Source: an uncultured Clostridium sp. (GTDB taxonomy: Bacteria > Bacillota > Clostridia > Lachnospirales > Lachnospiraceae). Taken from it: a DNA stretch of 55,151 bases. Each line of letters starts with the position of its first letter. Positions within the stretch are counted from its first letter, which is position 1. The notes under the pieces were generated by a model, which saw nothing but the letters and a program-made list of their open reading frames with translations, made no database searches and was not told where the DNA came from. The position numbers and the translations under genes are program-made. This document shows, one piece after another, positions 55,070 to 55,151 of this stretch. Location of the stretch: positions 1-55,151 of the forward strand of contig CANPMS010000010.1 of the NCBI GenBank assembly GCA_947575275.1, in the 5' to 3' direction.

Positions 55070-55151
55070 TAGAAAATATGATACTCTTAATGCAACCCTG
55101 TAGGATTACAATACATATGTTACAACTAAATATTTAAAAAGCAGAGATGCT

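Noticed and set aside
1..55151. CRISPR arrays, tRNA and rRNA genes
   Set aside because: None were seen: no regularly spaced repeats and no cloverleaf or rRNA signatures by eye.

Overview
The window looks like chromosome of a spore-forming Firmicute of class Clostridia, most likely Lachnospiraceae. The evidence is near-balanced base composition with AGGAGG-type ribosome binding sites, two T-box leaders, an HPr-like protein with Ser46 but no His15, a glgC/glgD pair, SpoIID and SpoIIQ homologues, a long (type 2) IleS, and the gene order uvrC-hprK-murB-rapZ-whiA-HPr-dnaE-pfkA. Assignment is by recognition of protein motifs only; no search was run.

Layout. 1-16400 (minus strand) holds housekeeping genes: lysS and greA (strong promoter), dusB with a small coupled partner, pfkA, dnaE, the carbon-regulation and envelope group (HPr-like, whiA, rapZ, murB, hprK), uvrC, a DUF1653 gene and a glycoside-hydrolase-like lipoprotein. 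A plus-strand DUF1846 gene follows. 18040-21100 is an AT-rich, decayed island: a broken polymorphic-toxin gene, toxin C-terminal tips, several small immunity-like genes and an IS3-family fragment. 21220-27270 is a sortase-centred surface locus: a class B sortase, two related secreted proteins, three related single-pass membrane proteins and one IPKTG-anchored protein. It resembles WxL (csc-type) loci in composition but not clearly in sequence, and is the best candidate here for an undescribed system.

27290-35200 (minus strand) carries spoIIQ-like, spoIID, glgP and T-box-controlled ileS. Divergently, pncB and then glgC-glgD lie on the plus strand. 39700-47020 (minus strand) holds a class B PBP with its SEDS partner, a U32 peptidase-family protein, zapA, ruvB and ruvA (TTG start). 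A plus-strand YprB-like nuclease gene follows. 48283 to the right end is a complete trpEGDCFBA operon on the minus strand, preceded by a tryptophan T-box and a promoter with a perfect 12-bp palindrome in its spacer.

How the genes work together. HprK and the HPr-like protein should feed carbon-catabolite control. PfkA, GlgC/D and GlgP act in glycolysis and glycogen turnover. MurB, SEDS, PBP and ZapA act in wall synthesis and division. SpoIID and SpoIIQ act in engulfment. UvrC and RuvAB act in DNA repair. The trp and ileS units are controlled by uncharged tRNA. Start sites were moved from the longest open frame wherever a better ribosome binding site or family length supported it.
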